A program made the translations under genes and the position numbers. The notes beneath the pieces were generated by a model that did not search any database, was not told the DNA's origin, and worked only from the letters and a program-made list of their open reading frames with translations. From the NCBI GenBank assembly GCA_947683625.1, contig CANTUR010000429.1:62001-126000 (forward strand): a stretch of 64,000 bases of DNA. Reading direction: 5' to 3'. This document shows, in pieces, positions 60,124-64,000 of this stretch (its first letter is position 1; each line of letters starts with the position of its first letter). The stretch is from Mallotus nudiflorus (lineage: Eukaryota; Streptophyta; Magnoliopsida; Malpighiales; Euphorbiaceae).

Positions 60124-62264
60124 TTAGCTTTCTAAACTCATAAATATAAATGAGATTGTTGAATGTATAATTTTTGCACTTTTGCGCCAGTTTGAACGCA
60201 AAACCTTAACTCGTACAAAATTTATGCGCAAATTGTTCAAAACATGTAATCCAATGTTCCAACTACATATTTTCAATCCTGAAGACATATTCCAGCATTT
60301 CAAACTCGTTAATGCTGTTGATTTTGTCCAATGCACAATTTGTGGACATTTGCGTATGCTTGAACGCAAAACGTGAACTCGCGTAAATTTGTGCGCAAAT
60401 GGTTTTAGACAAGATATCCAATGTTCCAACCCTAATCATATATATTCTAGCTTTTTAAGCTCATGAATATATAAATGAGATTGTTGAATGCACAATTTGT
60501 GCACGTTTGCGCCTCTAAGAACGAACGCAAAATCTAAGGAGAAATTGTTTATAATATATGTAATCCAATGTTCCAGCTACATATTTTCAATCCCGAAGAC
60601 GTATTCCAGCATTTAAAACTCATAAATCTAGTTGATTTAAATGAATGCACAATTTTTGCACATTTGCGCATGTTTGAACGCGAAATGTCAACTCGTGCAG
60701 ATTTGTGCACAAATGGTTTTAAGACAAGATATCCAATGTTTCCAATCAAATATTCACAACACTAATCACATATTCTAGCTTTTTGAACTCATAAATGTAA
60801 ATGAGATTGTTGAATGCCCAATTTGTGCACATTTGCACCTCTACGAACGCAAAATGTTAACTCGTGCAAAATTTACACATAAACTGCTTAAAACATGTAA
60901 TCCAATGTTCGAACTACATATTTTCAATCCTAAAGACATACTCCAGCCTTTAAAACTCATAATTGCAGTTGATTTAATTGAATGCACAAATTTTGCACAT
61001 TTGCGCATGTTTTAACGCAAAACGTGAACTCGTGCACATTTGTGCGCAAATGGTTTTAAGACGAGATATCCAATGTTCCCATCAAATATTCACAACACTA
61101 ATCACATATTCTAGCTTTTTAAACTCTTAAATATAAATGAGATTGTTGAATGCACAATTTTTGCACATTTACGCCTGTTTGAACGCAAAATGTTAACTCG
61201 TGCAAAGTTTATACACGGATTGTTTAAAACATGTGATCCAATGTTCCAACTACATATTTTCAATCCTAAAGGCATATTCCAGCATTTAAAGCTCGCAAAT
61301 CTAGTTGATTTAATTGAATGCACAATTTTTGCACATTTGCACTTGTTTTCACACAAAACGTGAACTCGTGCAAATTTGTGCGCAAATGGTTTTAGACAAG
61401 ACATCCAATGTTGCAATTACATATTCACAACACTAATCCAAAATTCTAGCTCTTCAAACTCATAAATATAAATGAGATTGTGGAATGCACAATTTGTGCA
61501 CGTTTGCGCCTGTTTGGACGCAAAATGATAACTCGTGCTAAATTTATGCACGAATTGTTTAAAACATGTGATCCAATGTTCCAACCACATATTTTCAATC
61601 CTAAAGACATATTCCAGCATTTCAAACTCGTAAATCTAGTTGATTTAATTGAATGCACAACTTGTGCACATTTGCGCATGTTTGAACGAAAAACGTGAAC
61701 TCGTGCAAATTTGTGCGCAAATGGTTTTAGACAAGACATCCAATGTTCCAATCGCATATTAATAGCACTAATCACATATTCTAGCTTTTTAATCTCACAG
61801 ATACAAATGAGATTGTTGAATGAACAATCTTGCACATTTGCGCTTTTTTGAACGCAAAATGTCAACTCGTGCGAAAAGTTATGCACAAATTGTTTAAAAC
61901 ATGTAATCCAACATTCCAACTACATATTTTCAATCCTAAAGACGCATTCCAGCCTTTGAAACTCATAAATCCAGTTGATTTAATTGAATGCACAATTTTT
62001 GCGCTTGTGTGAACGCGAAACGTGAACTCATGCAAATTTGTGCGCAAATGGTTTTAGACAAGGTATCCAATTTTCCAATCGCATATTCGTAACACTAATC
62101 ACTTTTCAAACTCATAAATATAAATGAGATTGTTCAGTGCACAATTTTTGCACATTTGCACCTGTTTGAACGCAAAACGTGAACTCGTCCAAATTTGTGC
62201 GCAAATGCTTTTAGACAAGATATCCAATGTTCCAATCGCAAATTCACAACACCAATCACATATT
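60124..62264. repeat. HOR unit U22, 2,141 bp
   Basis: Standard unit with no private variant noticed by eye. A good consensus representative of the right block. Confidence 0.92.
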
Positions 62265-64000
62265 TTAGCTTTCTAAACTCATAAATATAAATGAGATTGT
62301 TGAATGTATAATTTTTGCACTTTTGCGCCAGTTTGAACGCAAAACCTTAACTCGTACAAAATTTATGCGCAAATTGTTCAAAACATGTAATCCAATGTTC
62401 CAACTACATATTTTCAATCCTGAAGACATATTCCAGCATTTCAAACTCGTTAATGCTGTTGATTTTGTCCAATGCACAATTTGTGGACATTTGCGTATGC
62501 TTGAACGCAAAACGTGAACTCGCGTAAATTTGTGCGCAAATGGTTTTAGACAAGATATCCAATGTTCCAACCCTAATCATATATATTCTAGCTTTTTAAG
62601 CTCATGAATATATAAATGAGATTGTTGAATGCACAATTTGTGCACGTTTGCGCCTCTAAGAACGAACGCAAAATCTAAGGAGAAATTGTTTATAATATAT
62701 GTAATCCAATGTTCCAGCTACATATTTTCAATCCCGAAGACGTATTCCAGCATTTAAAACTCATAAATCTAGTTGATTTAAATGAATGCACAATTTTTGC
62801 ACATTTGCGCATGTTTGAACGCGAAATGTCAACTCGTGCAGATTTGTGCACAAATGGTTTTAAGACAAGATATCCAATGTTTCCAATCAAATATTCACAA
62901 CACTAATCACATATTCTAGCTTTTTGAACTCATAAATGTAAATGAGATTGTTGAATGCCCAATTTGTGCACATTTGCACCTCTACGAACGCAAAATGTTA
63001 ACTCGTGCAAAATTTACACATAAACTGCTTAAAACATGTAATCCAATGTTCGAACTACATATTTTCAATCCTAAAGACATACTCCAGCCTTTAAAACTCA
63101 TAATTGCAGTTGATTTAATTGAATGCACAAATTTTGCACATTTGCGCATGTTTTAACGCAAAACGTGAACTCGTGCACATTTGTGCGCAAATGGTTTTAA
63201 GACGAGATATCCAATGTTCCCATCAAATATTCACAACACTAATCACATATTCTAGCTTTTTAAACTCTTAAATATAAATGAGATTGTTGAATGCACAATT
63301 TTTGCACATTTACGCCTGTTTGAACGCAAAATGTTAACTCGTGCAAAGTTTATACACGGATTGTTTAAAACATGTGATCCAATGTTCCAACTACATATTT
63401 TCAATCCTAAAGGCATATTCCAGCATTTAAAGCTCGCAAATCTAGTTGATTTAATTGAATGCACAATTTTTGCACATTTGCACTTGTTTTCACACAAAAC
63501 GTGAACTCGTGCAAATTTGTGCGCAAATGGTTTTAGACAAGACATCCAATGTTGCAATTACATATTCACAACACTAATCCAAAATTCTAGCTCTTCAAAC
63601 TCATAAATATAAATGAGATTGTGGAATGCACAATTTGTGCACGTTTGCGCCTGTTTGGACGCAAAATGATAACTCGTGCTAAATTTATGCACGAATTGTT
63701 TAAAACATGTGATCCAATGTTCCAACCACATATTTTCAATCCTAAAGACATATTCCAGCATTTCAAACTCGTAAATCTAGTTGATTTAATTGAATGCACA
63801 ACTTGTGCACATTTGCGCATGTTTGAACGAAAAACGTGAACTCGTGCAAATTTGTGCGCAAATGGTTTTAGACAAGACATCCAATGTTCCAATCACATAT
63901 TAATAGCACTAATCACATATTCTAGCTTTTTAATCTCACAGATACAAATGAGATTGTTGAATGAACAATCTTGCACATTTGCGCTTTTTTGAACGCAAAA
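62265..64000. repeat. HOR unit U23 (partial, window edge)
   Basis: Near-identical to U22 as far as it goes. The one difference noticed is CCAATCACATATT (about 63890) for CCAATCGCATATT. The window ends inside A6. Confidence 0.92.

Larger units (their letters stand above)
43072..64000. repeat. Satellite array, right block (rest of U14 to U23)
   Basis: Continuation of the same array after TE2, in phase with the middle block. All units that can be scored carry the same diagnostic states: CGCGAAATG in B2, AGCTCGC in B4 and TGTTCCAACC in A5. The block is therefore more homogeneous than the left one. Between about 45.9 and 56.7 kb it shows many 1-bp length changes that are absent elsewhere. No gene, RNA or further mobile element is seen. 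Confidence 0.97.

Noticed and set aside
1..64000. Telomeric or subtelomeric origin.
   Set aside because: No TTTAGGG-type runs are present. A subtelomeric satellite cannot be excluded formally, but CRM-like insertions favour a centromeric or pericentromeric site.

Overview
The window looks like plant nuclear DNA from a centromere-type satellite array, not a gene region. It is AT-rich and has no host protein-coding gene, tRNA or rRNA that I can support. About 50.6 kb of the 64 kb is one satellite family. The remaining 13.4 kb is two Ty3/gypsy LTR retrotransposons inserted into the satellite in opposite orientations. Both have a primer-binding site TGGTATCAGAGC, complementary to the 3' end of plant initiator-Met tRNA. 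Both pol frames run past the polypurine tract into the 3' LTR, as described for centromeric CRM-type chromoviruses. These points suggest a flowering-plant centromere or pericentromere; I cannot name the species.

Satellite: the basic monomer is about 168 bp and comes in two alternating types, A and B, giving a dimer of about 336 bp. The homogenised unit is a higher-order repeat (HOR) of 2,141 bp. It contains six A-B dimers plus a thirteenth, hybrid monomer with an A-type first half and a B-type second half. I trace 24 whole or partial HOR units. Their length deviations are fully explained by a 651-bp (four-monomer) internal duplication in two units, a 129-bp duplication in two others, 10-bp, 7-bp, 3-bp and 2-bp deletions, and a cluster of 1-bp indels. 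Four consecutive units (2792+2141+2141+2270 bp) form a 9,344-bp super-repeat that begins again at 9345.

Layout: 1-25334 satellite (diverse units); 25335-32390 retrotransposon locus TE1 (minus strand); 32391-36704 satellite; 36705-43071 retrotransposon TE2 (plus strand); 43072-64000 satellite (more homogeneous units).

TE1 has a single gag-pol frame broken by two nonsense codons, with 803-bp LTRs that differ at two sites. Its right side does not end at the LTR. It continues through a second polypurine tract into a 192-bp piece of pol from another copy, then a 29-bp locally copied filler, then satellite. This looks like a tandem element that was broken and repaired. TE2 is a clean insertion with a 5-bp target-site duplication (CTTAA). 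An internal deletion has removed the rest of gag, the zinc knuckle and the protease active site, so its long intact pol frame is out of frame with gag. Both insertions are young by LTR identity. The array therefore records satellite amplification, segmental duplication, retrotransposon insertion and end-joining repair in one place.
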